A DNA stretch of 64,000 nucleotides from Flagellimonas hadalis. Lineage in GTDB: Bacteria > Bacteroidota > Bacteroidia > Flavobacteriales > Flavobacteriaceae. The DNA is taken from contig NZ_VNIK02000011.1 of NCBI RefSeq assembly GCF_007785775.2, positions 1 to 64,000 of the forward strand, written 5' to 3'. Shown one piece after another: positions 8,321 through 16,851 of this stretch. How positions within the stretch are numbered: position 1 is the first letter of the stretch; each line of letters opens with the position of its first letter. The notes below the pieces were generated by a model, which was given only the letters and a program-made list of their open reading frames with translations, searched no databases and had not been told where the DNA came from. The translations under genes were made by a program, and so were the position numbers.

Positions 8321-10054
8321 TTGGAACCTTTTATAGTATCCGCTAGAAAATACCGTCCCCAGACATTCAAGGATGTGGTAGGCCAAGAGGCCATCACCAA
8401 TACCCTGCTGAACGCCATTGAGAACAACCATCTGGCCCAGGCCCTGTTGTTCTGCGGACCAAGGGGGGTCGGGAAGACCACCTGTGCCCGTATTTTGGCC
8501 AAAAAAATCAACCAAGATGGTACGGAACGGGAGGACGAAGACTTTGCCTTCAATATTTTTGAACTGGATGCCGCTTCCAACAATTCCGTGGATGACATCC
8601 GAAGCCTGATAGACCAAGTCCGCATACCCCCACAAGTGGGCAAATACAAGGTGTATATCATTGACGAGGTGCATATGCTCTCCCAATCGGCCTTCAATGC
8701 CTTTTTGAAGACCTTGGAAGAACCCCCAAAGCATGCCATTTTCATTTTGGCCACCACAGAAAAGCACAAGATCATCCCTACCATCCTTTCCCGATGTCAA
8801 ATCTTTGATTTTAAACGGATCACAGTAAAAGATGCTTCGGAATACCTCAAGTACATTGCAGAGCAACAAGGTGTGGAGGCCGAAGAAAGTGCACTTCACA
8901 TCATCGCCCAAAAGGCGGATGGCGCCATGCGCGATGCCCTTTCCATTTTTGATCGGGTAGTAAGTTTTTCCGGTAAACAATTGACACGGAAAGCGGTCAC
9001 CGAGAACCTGAACGTGCTGGACTATGATATTTATTTTTCAGCTACGGACCTGATCTTGGAAAACAACATTCCAGAACTATTGCTCCTGTTCAACAAGACA
9101 CTGTCCCTTGGATTTGATGGGCACCATTTCATAACGGGCCTTGCCTCGCATTTTAGGGATCTGATGGTCTGCCAGCACCCTGATACCCTCAATCTTTTGG
9201 AAGTTGGGGACGATGTAAAAAAACAGTATCAGGAACAAGCTCGAAAAGCACCAAAGGATTTTCTGCTCAAGGCCATCGAAATGGCAAATGATTGCGACCT
9301 TCAGTACAAGGTGAGCAAAAACCAGCGGTTGTTGGTAGAACTTACCTTAATGAAATTGGCCTCCATCACTTTCGATGGAGAAAAAAAAAACGCTGATTTC
9401 ATAATTCCGGCCTCGCATTTTTCAAATGTTGCCCCTCAAAAAAAAGGAACGCCTATCCCACAGAACAACGGGACAGCCCAGAATACATTAGATGCCACAC
9501 CAAAGCCGGTAAGTGAACCAGTAAAAGAAGAAGCTGTTGCCGAACCCCAGGAGGCCTATGAACCTACAAAAAAAATCCAGATCAAGGGTCCAGAGAAAAG
9601 GGTTTCTGGCCTTTCCCTCTCTAGCATCAAGGTCAAAAAGGCACATGAGGGCAATAAAACCTCGGAAATCTCCGAGGAAGACCTTCCAAAGGATCCCTTT
9701 TCTGAAGAGGACATGCAGCAACATTGGGATGATTTCGTCCACGAGTTGGAAAATCAAGGACGAAAAATATTGGCAAGCAACCTGAATGCCGATGTCCCCA
9801 AGCTTAAAAACGAGAATACCATTTGGATAGAGCTTCCCAACAGCACCATGAAAAAAGAGGTGGAACGGGAACAAAGCTTGATGATGGATTATCTGAAGCA
9901 AAAACTCAACAATTATTCCATCACCCTACACATTACGGTAAACGAGGAGGTCGCCAAAAAGTTTGCCTTCACCCCAGAGGAGAAGTATGAAAAATTAAGG
10001 GAGAAGAATCCCGCCATTGACCTGCTCCGCAAAGAGTTCGACCTGGATTTCTAA
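8321..10054 (+). CDS. dnaX: DNA polymerase III subunit gamma/tau
   Basis: The 577-residue protein begins (M)EPFIVSARKYRPQTF, the classic DnaX N-terminus, which fixes the start at an unusual TTG codon (8321). The clamp-loader AAA+ domain shows Walker A GPRGVGKT (46-53), Walker B IIDEVH (113-118) and the SRC motif (157-159). There is no cysteine between 56 and 158, so the four-cysteine zinc module of E. coli DnaX is absent; I believe this is common in Flavobacteria. After about residue 365 a charged, proline-containing linker leads to a C-terminal tau-like domain. The protein loads the sliding clamp and couples the replisome. Confidence 0.97.
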   Translation: MEPFIVSARKYRPQTFKDVVGQEAITNTLLNAIENNHLAQALLFCGPRGVGKTTCARILAKKINQDGTEREDEDFAFNIFELDAASNNSVDDIRSLIDQVRIPPQVGKYKVYIIDEVHMLSQSAFNAFLKTLEEPPKHAIFILATTEKHKIIPTILSRCQIFDFKRITVKDASEYLKYIAEQQGVEAEESALHIIAQKADGAMRDALSIFDRVVSFSGKQLTRKAVTENLNVLDYDIYFSATDLILENNIPELLLLFNKTLSLGFDGHHFITGLASHFRDLMVCQHPDTLNLLEVGDDVKKQYQEQARKAPKDFLLKAIEMANDCDLQYKVSKNQRLLVELTLMKLASITFDGEKKNADFIIPASHFSNVAPQKKGTPIPQNNGTAQNTLDATPKPVSEPVKEEAVAEPQEAYEPTKKIQIKGPEKRVSGLSLSSIKVKKAHEGNKTSEISEEDLPKDPFSEEDMQQHWDDFVHELENQGRKILASNLNADVPKLKNENTIWIELPNSTMKKEVEREQSLMMDYLKQKLNNYSITLHITVNEEVAKKFAFTPEEKYEKLREKNPAIDLLRKEFDLDF

Positions 10055-10108
10055 GCATACTGCCGCAATACTCGTATCTTTATAGCTCAAAATTTCAAAC
10101 ATATACGC

Positions 10109-10690
10109 ATGCTAGGCCTTAAGCTACCGACTGACCCAAGATGGGTGAACATCGTTGAAAAAAACATTGAAGAAATCCTTACCGACCACGCTTACTGCGA
10201 ACAAAAAGCGGCGAGCACTGCCATTTCACTGATCATCGGTTTTCCGGAAAAATCGGAACTGGTAAAGGAAATGACGGCTTTGGCCAGGGAGGAAATGGGG
10301 CATTTCAACATGGTCCATGACAAAATCCTCAACCGAGGCTGGGTGTTGGGCCGTGAGCGGAAGGATGAATATGTGATCGAGCTGATGAAATTCTTCCCCA
10401 AAGGTGGAAGCCGGGAGACCCATCTGGTTCACAAACTGCTTTACGCGGCCCTTATCGAGGCCAGAAGCTGTGAACGTTTCCGTTTACTTTCCGAAGAGAT
10501 CCAGGACAAAGAGCTTGCTGATTTTTACCGAAACCTAATGGTCAGCGAAGCCAATCATTACACCATGTTCCTGGCCTTTGCCCGAAAATATGGGGACAAA
10601 AAGGAAGTGGACCAAAAATGGCAGGCCCTGTTGGAGCATGAAGCGGAACTCATGAAAAACCTCGGAAAAAAAGAGACCATGCACGGGTAG
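10109..10690 (+). CDS. miaE: tRNA 2-methylthio-N6-isopentenyladenosine hydroxylase (MiaE family)
   Basis: The 193-residue protein is a ferritin-like four-helix diiron protein. Repeated Glu/His motifs (AREEMGHF near 65-72, EARSCERF near 116-123, EANHYTMF near 149-156) supply the carboxylate-bridged iron site of MiaE. The enzyme hydroxylates ms2i6A37 in tRNA using oxygen. It lies 54 bases after dnaX on the same strand and converges with ppx. Family assignment is firm; the exact tRNA substrate is inferred from the family. Confidence 0.9.
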   Translation: MLGLKLPTDPRWVNIVEKNIEEILTDHAYCEQKAASTAISLIIGFPEKSELVKEMTALAREEMGHFNMVHDKILNRGWVLGRERKDEYVIELMKFFPKGGSRETHLVHKLLYAALIEARSCERFRLLSEEIQDKELADFYRNLMVSEANHYTMFLAFARKYGDKKEVDQKWQALLEHEAELMKNLGKKETMHG

Positions 10691-10698
10691 CTCCCGCA

Positions 10699-11586
10699 CT
10701 ATTGGTAGTATAGCGTTTTGATCATCCCATCGGCCAGCCCGATTTTGGGCACATGGATTTTTTTGGCCTTGCTCCACTTTGCGGCATTCAGGAATATTTT
10801 GGTCGCGGGGATGATCACATCCGCCCTATCCTGGTTAAGGCCCAATTCGGAAATACGATCCTCATAGGCCATACTGTTCAGAAAGTGGTATTGCGCGTTC
10901 AGCCAGATGTAGGATAAGGGCTGGCCTATTTTCCGGCCGGACATTTTATGGAGCTTATTGATGTTTCCTCCAGAACCGATGATCTCCACCCTTCCATCAA
11001 TGGGCAGGTTTGTCTTGATCCACGTTTTGATTTCCTCCCAAACGGTGTCATCCACCAGATTGCTCAAAATACGTACGGTACCGATCTTAAAGGAATGGGA
11101 CATCACTGGTTTCCCTTTATCAAAAATGGTGAACTCGGTACTGCCCCCGCCCACATCGACATAGAGGTACATCCTGTCGCTCTTGATAATGTCCTTTAAA
11201 TCGGTGGATGCTATGATGAGAGCTTCCTTTTTCCCGTCGATCACCTCTATTTTCATTCCAGCCTCTTTCCTGACCCGCTCCACGACTTCACGTCCGTTCT
11301 TTGCCTCCCGAAGGGCAGAAGTGGCACAGGCCATGTATTTTTCCACGCCATATACCTGCATCAACAGGTCAAAGGATTTCATGGTACTGATCAATCGGTT
11401 CTGGTTCTTTTCAGAAATCTTTCCCCTAAGAAAGGCATCCTCGCCCAAACGTACAGGCACGCGTACGAGTTCACTTTTTTTGAAGGCAGGGGGCTTGTTC
11501 TCCTGTTCAATGACATTGTTGATCAATAACCTTATGGCGTTGGATCCAATGTCTATTGCGGCAAATTTGCGTATGACCAAATTCAA
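10699..11586 (-). CDS. Exopolyphosphatase / Ppx-GppA phosphatase family
   Basis: The 295-residue protein has the actin-fold phosphate loops AIDIGSNAIRLL (about 9-20) and VDVGGGSTEF (about 143-152), diagnostic of Ppx/GppA. It is the short form without the C-terminal HD-like domain of E. coli Ppx. It should remove terminal phosphates from polyphosphate, or the 5' phosphate of pppGpp. The ppk1 gene ends six bases upstream on the same strand, so synthesis and breakdown of polyphosphate are encoded together. Polyphosphate is therefore the more likely substrate. Confidence 0.92.
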   Translation of the reverse strand: MNLVIRKFAAIDIGSNAIRLLINNVIEQENKPPAFKKSELVRVPVRLGEDAFLRGKISEKNQNRLISTMKSFDLLMQVYGVEKYMACATSALREAKNGREVVERVRKEAGMKIEVIDGKKEALIIASTDLKDIIKSDRMYLYVDVGGGSTEFTIFDKGKPVMSHSFKIGTVRILSNLVDDTVWEEIKTWIKTNLPIDGRVEIIGSGGNINKLHKMSGRKIGQPLSYIWLNAQYHFLNSMAYEDRISELGLNQDRADVIIPATKIFLNAAKWSKAKKIHVPKIGLADGMIKTLYYQ

Positions 11587-11592
11587 ACGGTA

Positions 11593-13668
11593 TTAGGATT
11601 CCAACTTTTTTTGATAGTAATGGTACATCTCTATCTGTGACCGAAATCCAGGTTCTCCCTTCGCTTTTTGGCGGTAGGCATTGTCCTGCTTGGCCGATAG
11701 CACACGGGCCTTCATATTGTCCCTCCAAGAAATATCAAAGGTATCCAACAACTCCTGTTTGATGTCCTCATCATAGATGGGACAGCCCACTTCGACCCTG
11801 AAATCAAGGTTCCGGGTCATCCAGTCCGCAGAGGAGATATAGACCTTGGGATTACCACCATTGGCAAAAATGAACGACCTTGGGTGTTCCAAGAACTTGT
11901 CCACCACGCTGATGGCCTCAATGTTCTCGCTCATGCCCTCTATACCGGGAATAAGACAACAAATGCCCCTGATGATCATCTGGATCTTCACCCCTGCCCT
12001 ACTCGCCTCATAGAGTTTGTCCACCATTTTATAGGAGGTAAGGCTGTTCATCTTTATTTTGATGTAGGCCTCCTTTCCCTGCTTGGCATTGTTGATCTCC
12101 TTATCGATGAGTTTGATGAAGGTGGACTTGGTATAGTGTGGGGAAACGATAAGGTGCTTGTACTTGTTGATCTTGTAATTGGTTTCAAAAAAATCAAAAA
12201 CCTTGCCCATATCCTTCAAAATGCCTTCGTGGGCCGTGAAAAGGGTATAATCCGTATAGATTTTGGCCGTGGACTCATTAAAATTCCCAGTACTGATAAA
12301 TCCATACCGCTTGATGCCATGCCCCTCTTCGCGTTCTATCATACAGATCTTGCTGTGCACCTTCAATCCGGGCACCCCGAAAATTAGGTGTACGCCCTCA
12401 GCTTGAAGGTAGTTGGCATACTCGATGTTGTTCTGTTCATCGAACCTTGCCTGTAGCTCAATCTGGACGGTCACGTGCTTACCGTTCTTTGCCGCATTGA
12501 TCAAGGCCGATGCAATCTGGCTATCGCTGGCCAATCGGTATATGGTGATCTTGATATTGCGGACCTTTGGATCCAAGGCGGCTTCCCGCAAAAACTTGGT
12601 CACGTAGCTGAACGTATGGTACGGGGCATAGATCATGTAGTCCTTGTGGGCAATCATTTCCAAAAGGCTCCCTTTCATGCTCAGTCCTTTGACGGGCAGC
12701 GGCTCGATTTTCTCATACATGAGATCGTGTCTGCCCAAGCTGGGAAAGCCCATATAATCACGCCTGTTGTGGTAGCGTCCCCCTGGGATCACGCTATCCG
12801 TGCCCATGATGTCCATTTTCTCCTTCAGGAACTGGAGGGTATCCTTGTCTATTTTTTTGTCATAAACGAAACGGACGGGGTCGCTAATTTTTCTGTGCTC
12901 CACACTGGAGGAAATCTTCTCGATGAAACTCTTGCTCAGATCGTTGTCGATATCCAGCTCGGCATCCCTGGTGATCTTGATCATGTGGGCAGATATGGAC
13001 TCAAACTCGAACATGGTGAAGACATTGTCCAGACAGAAGCGGATAAGGTCGTCCAAAATGATGATGTAGTTCTTTTCCCCTTCTTTGGGAAGGACCACAA
13101 AACGATCGATTCCCTTCGGGATCTCGATCAGGGCATATCTGTTGTGCCTGCCCTGCCCGGAACCGTTCTTCATGACGATCTTGACCGCCAAATAGGCCGC
13201 CGTGTCCTTGAGCAATGGAAATTCCGTAAGATCATTGAGAATAATCGTCATGAGTTCTTGGTTCACCTTTTTGAAATAATAGTCGCGTATGAACTCTGCT
13301 TGGCTCTCGCTTACCTCTTTTTCGTTGATGATGAAGATATTTTCCGATCGTAGCTCCTTTTCAATGGCATTGAAAATTTCAAGGCTGCGTGCCTGTTGGT
13401 CTATCACTATTTTGGTGATCTCTTCCAAAAGGTCATTGGCCCTTTCCCCTCCCAGTACACTTTTTCCGGTCTTCCCTGCATCCACAATTCGCTTCACGGT
13501 GGCATACCTTACCTTGAAAAACTCATCCAAGTTGTTGCTGAAAATTCCCAGGAACCGCAGCCGGTCAATCAGTGGCACCCTTTTGTCATTGCTCTCCTGG
13601 AGCACCCTGGCATTAAAACGCAACCAACTGATTTCCCTGTTTATATATTCGTTCTTTGTTTTTATCAT
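11593..13668 (-). CDS. ppk1: Polyphosphate kinase 1
   Basis: The 691-residue length matches PPK1. The N-terminus (NREISWLRFNARVL) is characteristic. The phospholipase-D-like catalytic core carries the phosphorylated His438 in KVHSK, followed by the STGNFNE segment at about 467. PPK1 makes polyphosphate from ATP through a phosphohistidine intermediate and can run in reverse. It is the middle gene of sixA-ppk1-ppx, starting four bases after the sixA stop. I see no truncation or missing motif. Confidence 0.97.
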   Translation of the reverse strand: MIKTKNEYINREISWLRFNARVLQESNDKRVPLIDRLRFLGIFSNNLDEFFKVRYATVKRIVDAGKTGKSVLGGERANDLLEEITKIVIDQQARSLEIFNAIEKELRSENIFIINEKEVSESQAEFIRDYYFKKVNQELMTIILNDLTEFPLLKDTAAYLAVKIVMKNGSGQGRHNRYALIEIPKGIDRFVVLPKEGEKNYIIILDDLIRFCLDNVFTMFEFESISAHMIKITRDAELDIDNDLSKSFIEKISSSVEHRKISDPVRFVYDKKIDKDTLQFLKEKMDIMGTDSVIPGGRYHNRRDYMGFPSLGRHDLMYEKIEPLPVKGLSMKGSLLEMIAHKDYMIYAPYHTFSYVTKFLREAALDPKVRNIKITIYRLASDSQIASALINAAKNGKHVTVQIELQARFDEQNNIEYANYLQAEGVHLIFGVPGLKVHSKICMIEREEGHGIKRYGFISTGNFNESTAKIYTDYTLFTAHEGILKDMGKVFDFFETNYKINKYKHLIVSPHYTKSTFIKLIDKEINNAKQGKEAYIKIKMNSLTSYKMVDKLYEASRAGVKIQMIIRGICCLIPGIEGMSENIEAISVVDKFLEHPRSFIFANGGNPKVYISSADWMTRNLDFRVEVGCPIYDEDIKQELLDTFDISWRDNMKARVLSAKQDNAYRQKAKGEPGFRSQIEMYHYYQKKLES

Positions 13669-13671
13669 CTA

Positions 13672-14157
13672 TTATCTCAACTGTTTTGGAAAGACCATTT
13701 GTTTTGTGGTGCCCTTGGAAATTTTGGACCAATCGTCCACACCAAATGTAATGTGTACCAGTCCAGCAGTGGGAACGTTGTCAATATACTGATCTCCCCA
13801 AGCATTTGCAAGTGAAGTGAAGGCATAATTATGGCCAAATAGGGCCACTGTCTCCAAGCCATTGTCCAATTGTTCCACAAAACGCTGCACACTGTCCCCG
13901 GAAAAGTCATACAACGATTTGTCCACCCTGAAATGGGCCAGGTCATAATCAAAGTTGCGAACAAAAATCATACTGGTATGGAGCGCCCTGATGGCCGGGC
14001 TCGAATAGATAAAATCCAGTTTCGGAGCATGGGCCTTGAATGTTTTGGACACCAAATGTGCATCGTTGATGCCCCTTTGCAGCAAAGGTCTGTCCTTATC
14101 GGAGACCTCGTAGTCCCATGAGGATTTTGCATGCCTCATCAATATCAATTGTTTCAT
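13672..14157 (-). CDS. sixA: Histidine phosphatase family protein, SixA-like
   Basis: The 161-residue protein starts MKQLILMRHAKSSW, the RHG-type catalytic motif with nucleophile His9. A second active-site histidine lies in LFGHNYAF near 109. Short single-domain members of this size are SixA-like and act on phosphohistidine or small phosphoesters. It is the first gene of the polyphosphate operon, ending three bases before ppk1, whose product carries a phosphohistidine. A role in that chemistry is inference only; the sixA symbol rests on family resemblance. Confidence 0.85.
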   Translation of the reverse strand: MKQLILMRHAKSSWDYEVSDKDRPLLQRGINDAHLVSKTFKAHAPKLDFIYSSPAIRALHTSMIFVRNFDYDLAHFRVDKSLYDFSGDSVQRFVEQLDNGLETVALFGHNYAFTSLANAWGDQYIDNVPTAGLVHITFGVDDWSKISKGTTKQMVFPKQLR

Positions 14158-14233
14158 TGGTCAAAATCATTAATTAAAAACCATACACTTTGTTGCAAAA
14201 TTCCCAGTTGCCACCAATAGTATCATCACAAAA

Positions 14234-14298
14234 GTTGTTAAGTTATATATTATCGAGTTATTAAAACTATGCTCCAAATAACTAAGTAACTTAACAAC
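14234..14298. repeat. Nested inverted repeat between sixA and pdxH
   Basis: A perfect 12-base inverted repeat (GTTGTTAAGTTA at 14234-14245, its complement at 14287-14298) encloses a second perfect 7-base one (AGTTATT at 14256-14262, AATAACT at 14277-14283). It lies after the pdxH stop and before the sixA start, both minus strand. It could be a pdxH terminator, although a long U-run is lacking, or a regulatory site for the sixA-ppk1-ppx operon. Confidence 0.6.
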
Positions 14299-14385
14299 GG
14301 TTTACAATTTCCCGATCTGCTGGTAGACAGAATTATTTTTAAGCCTATGGATTTTTCAATCCAGAGCGATTTGGCTTAGTAAAAC

Positions 14386-15033
14386 TTAGGGTGCCAAACG
14401 TTCTATTTTCCAGTCATGGTCTTCCTGAAGGGTATATCTGATCCTATCGTGTAGCCTATTGGGCCTTCCCTGCCAAAATTCAATGGAAATGGGCCTTACT
14501 AAATAACCTCCCCAATGTTCGGGTCTTTCAATCTGTTTGCCCTCATACTGCTTTTCCAAAGCTTCAAGTTCCTTTTCCAAGACTTCCCTGGAACCGATCA
14601 CGTCACTTTGGTTGGAGACCACGGCCCCCAACTGACTGCCCAGTGGCCTGGACTCGAAATAACCGTCCGAGAGGTTTTCGGCTATTTTTTCCGCATTTCC
14701 CTTGATGATGACCTGCCGCTCCATGTTGGGCCAGAAAAAGGATAGGCACACCGAAGGATCGGCCGCAATGGCACGCCCCTTTTCGCTGTTGTAGTTGGTA
14801 TAGAAAATGAACCCTTCGTGGGTATATTTTTTCATTAGCACGACCCTGCTCTTGGGAAACCCGTCCATACCTATTGTGGAAACGGTCATGGCATTGGGTT
14901 CGTCCACCCCATCAGAAGCTTCCACTTCATAAAACCATTTTTGGAACTGCTCTAAAGGGTTCTCTTTGATGGAACCTTCGGTCAGCTCGCTTTTTTCGTA
15001 GGATTTCCTGTAATTGCCAAGGTCTTTTTGCAT
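14386..15033 (-). CDS. pdxH: Pyridoxamine/pyridoxine 5'-phosphate oxidase
   Basis: From the ATG at 15033 the protein has 215 residues and begins MQKDLGNYRKSYEKSEL, as PdxH proteins in this group do; an ATG at 15057 would add eight residues. FMN-binding segments such as SRVVLMKKY and RPLGSQLGA are present, and the C-terminus carries the RLHDRIRY motif that binds pyridoxal phosphate. It makes pyridoxal 5'-phosphate in the cytosol. The gene stands alone, with a lipoprotein gene upstream on the same strand. Confidence 0.96.
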   Translation of the reverse strand: MQKDLGNYRKSYEKSELTEGSIKENPLEQFQKWFYEVEASDGVDEPNAMTVSTIGMDGFPKSRVVLMKKYTHEGFIFYTNYNSEKGRAIAADPSVCLSFFWPNMERQVIIKGNAEKIAENLSDGYFESRPLGSQLGAVVSNQSDVIGSREVLEKELEALEKQYEGKQIERPEHWGGYLVRPISIEFWQGRPNRLHDRIRYTLQEDHDWKIERLAP

Positions 15034-15129
15034 GATGTGAATTTCGGCAAAATTCAAATCTCAACAAAAGATAGAACGGTAAAAAAGAATACTTTTATTT
15101 CAATCAATGGAAAGTAGGAATGGCAATGG

Positions 15130-15552
15130 TCAATCCACCCTATCGTACTCCATCTGGGTAAGCACGGGAGCATCGGCTGGGTATGAAATATATTCCAAAT
15201 GGAGCACATCGCCCTTTATCCAAAACTTACTTTTGAAGAATCCTTCGGATTGTGTTGCCCGTAAAATCAAACTGTCCCCTTCAACTTCAAAAACACCTGA
15301 AATTTCTGAAAAACCAGTGAGCTCTGTTAAGGGTTTTCCATTAAACCCAAAGGAATCCGATCTGAATTCATAAGTTGAGTCTTCCATAAATGTATAGGAA
15401 GAAATTCTTTTTCCATCACCTTGATCGAAAGTGTCGCTCCATTGGCCCAACAGATCGGCCACTGAACTTTTTCCATAATCATCATCATTGTCATTACAGG
15501 ATACCATTAAGACAAATAGGGTGCAAATACTTGCAAGGAAGGTTTTTTTCAT
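15130..15552 (-). CDS. Lipoprotein with a lipocalin-like small beta domain
   Basis: From the ATG at 15552 the product has 140 residues and starts with a lipoprotein signal (MKKTFLASICTLFVLMVSC); the lipobox cysteine is at about residue 19. An acidic linker (NDNDDDYG) leads to a domain with WSDTF, YTFMEDSTYEF and SGVFEVEGDSLIL stretches. That pattern is seen in lipocalin-like domains of Bacteroidetes lipoproteins. I recognise no specific function. It probably sits on the periplasmic face of a membrane. Confidence 0.75.
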   Translation of the reverse strand: MKKTFLASICTLFVLMVSCNDNDDDYGKSSVADLLGQWSDTFDQGDGKRISSYTFMEDSTYEFRSDSFGFNGKPLTELTGFSEISGVFEVEGDSLILRATQSEGFFKSKFWIKGDVLHLEYISYPADAPVLTQMEYDRVD

Positions 15553-15615
15553 GAGCAACAGATTTTACCCTAAGATGCAAATATCTGGGAATGGTTGCTT
15601 TACAGGCTGTATGTA

Positions 15616-16521
15616 TCAGAATTCAAAAACCTTTCCATCGTCTGCCAATTCCACCTCTGAAAATACCTCTTGCGCTTCCTCCTTAAAAAGTTCGATGGAT
15701 TTGTACCTTGTGGAATAATGTCCCAAAACCAGACATCCCACTTGGGCCTGCTGGGCAATCTGGGCCGCTTGTTTGGCCGTGGAATGTTTGGTCTTTTCGC
15801 AGAGATGGGCCTCGGTCTCCAAAAAAGTGGACTCGTGATAGAGCACGTCGACGTTAGTTATCAACGGTAGTATACTTTCCTTGTAGGCCGTATCACTACA
15901 ATAGGCATAGCTTTTCGGTTTTGGTGGGTCCAAGGTGAGTTTCACGTTGGGAACTATATTGCCGTTCTTGGAAATCCCATCGGCACCCTCCTTAATTTTG
16001 ATGTATTGGCTCCTATCGACTCCAAAAAGTTTGGCGGCCTCCACATCCAAAGTGCGGGGGGCCTCTTTTTCCCGGAACAGGAACCCATTGGTGTAGATTC
16101 TATGGTCCAGCGGGATGGTATGCACACTCACTTTATCATCCTCAAACAAAAGTGCTGTTTCCTTTGATTCGATCTCATGGAAAATCAAGGGAAAATTGGT
16201 CCATGAATCGCCCAATTTCAAAAAAAGAGTAATGGCTTCCTTGATGCCCTTGGGTCCGTAAACATGCAGTTCTGTTTCCCGTCCCAAAAGCCTGAAGGTA
16301 GATATCATCCCGGGCAAGCCAAAAAAGTGATCGCCATGGAGATGGGATATAAAAATGTGCTTGATCCTGGAAAACTTGACCCGATACTTTCGCAATTGCA
16401 CCTGGGTGCCTTCGCCACAATCGATCAAAAAAAGATGGTTCTGTATTTCGAGCACCTGGGAGGTGGGATTGGTAAACGTTCTTGGTGTCGCTGCATAACA
16501 ACCTAGAATGGTCAACCTCAT
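15616..16521 (-). CDS. rnz: Ribonuclease Z
   Basis: The 301-residue metallo-beta-lactamase fold protein has the zinc motif HLHGDH (60-65), N-terminal LGCYAATPR and late histidines in YHESTF and LGHYSTRY. Together these define tRNase Z. It removes 3' trailers from pre-tRNA. Its ATG overlaps the stop of the STAS-like gene in an ATGA arrangement, so the two are co-translated. Confidence 0.95.
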   Translation of the reverse strand: MRLTILGCYAATPRTFTNPTSQVLEIQNHLFLIDCGEGTQVQLRKYRVKFSRIKHIFISHLHGDHFFGLPGMISTFRLLGRETELHVYGPKGIKEAITLFLKLGDSWTNFPLIFHEIESKETALLFEDDKVSVHTIPLDHRIYTNGFLFREKEAPRTLDVEAAKLFGVDRSQYIKIKEGADGISKNGNIVPNVKLTLDPPKPKSYAYCSDTAYKESILPLITNVDVLYHESTFLETEAHLCEKTKHSTAKQAAQIAQQAQVGCLVLGHYSTRYKSIELFKEEAQEVFSEVELADDGKVFEF

Positions 16522-16850
16522 AGATCCAGATCCCTTTCTATTTCCTCCATTTCAATGAGGTCCTTGGCCTCCTGTAAGGTGGGCACCAAGCTTATCTCAT
16601 CGGGGGTCTCGTCATAGGAAACCTTGTCCGTAACTAAAACAAAGGATTTTCCGGAATTCTTATGCGTATTCGAAATGTCCAAAAACTCCAAGATGTCATT
16701 GGCCGTGAGTTTATTGAAAGAAAACAGGTTGACGACAATATTGTCGTGTTTCAATTTGGGGTAGGCGTTCTTCAGGTTTGCCATAAAGGTGGAAAGCGAG
16801 GTTTTCTCCTGAAAAACAATGGTGGTAGTTCCTTCTTTGTCGAAAATCAT
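16518..16850 (-). CDS. STAS-like small protein coupled to rnz
   Basis: I place the start at the ATG at 16850 (MIFDKEGTTTIVFQEK), two bases past the pyrB stop; an upstream extension into pyrB would be out of character. The 110-residue protein has the alternating strand-helix pattern of STAS/anti-sigma-antagonist domains, with an acidic tail (EMEEIERDLDL). Homologues are often labelled ribonuclease Z only because of their neighbour; this protein has no metal-binding motif. Its partner is unknown. The overlap with rnz suggests a functional link to tRNA maturation. Confidence 0.8.
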   Translation of the reverse strand: MIFDKEGTTTIVFQEKTSLSTFMANLKNAYPKLKHDNIVVNLFSFNKLTANDILEFLDISNTHKNSGKSFVLVTDKVSYDETPDEISLVPTLQEAKDLIEMEEIERDLDL

Positions 16851-16851
16851 C

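Noticed and set aside
12475-13353. Plus-strand frame of 292 codons opposite ppk1
   Set aside because: Shadow of a well-conserved gene; composition is that of a reverse-complement frame.
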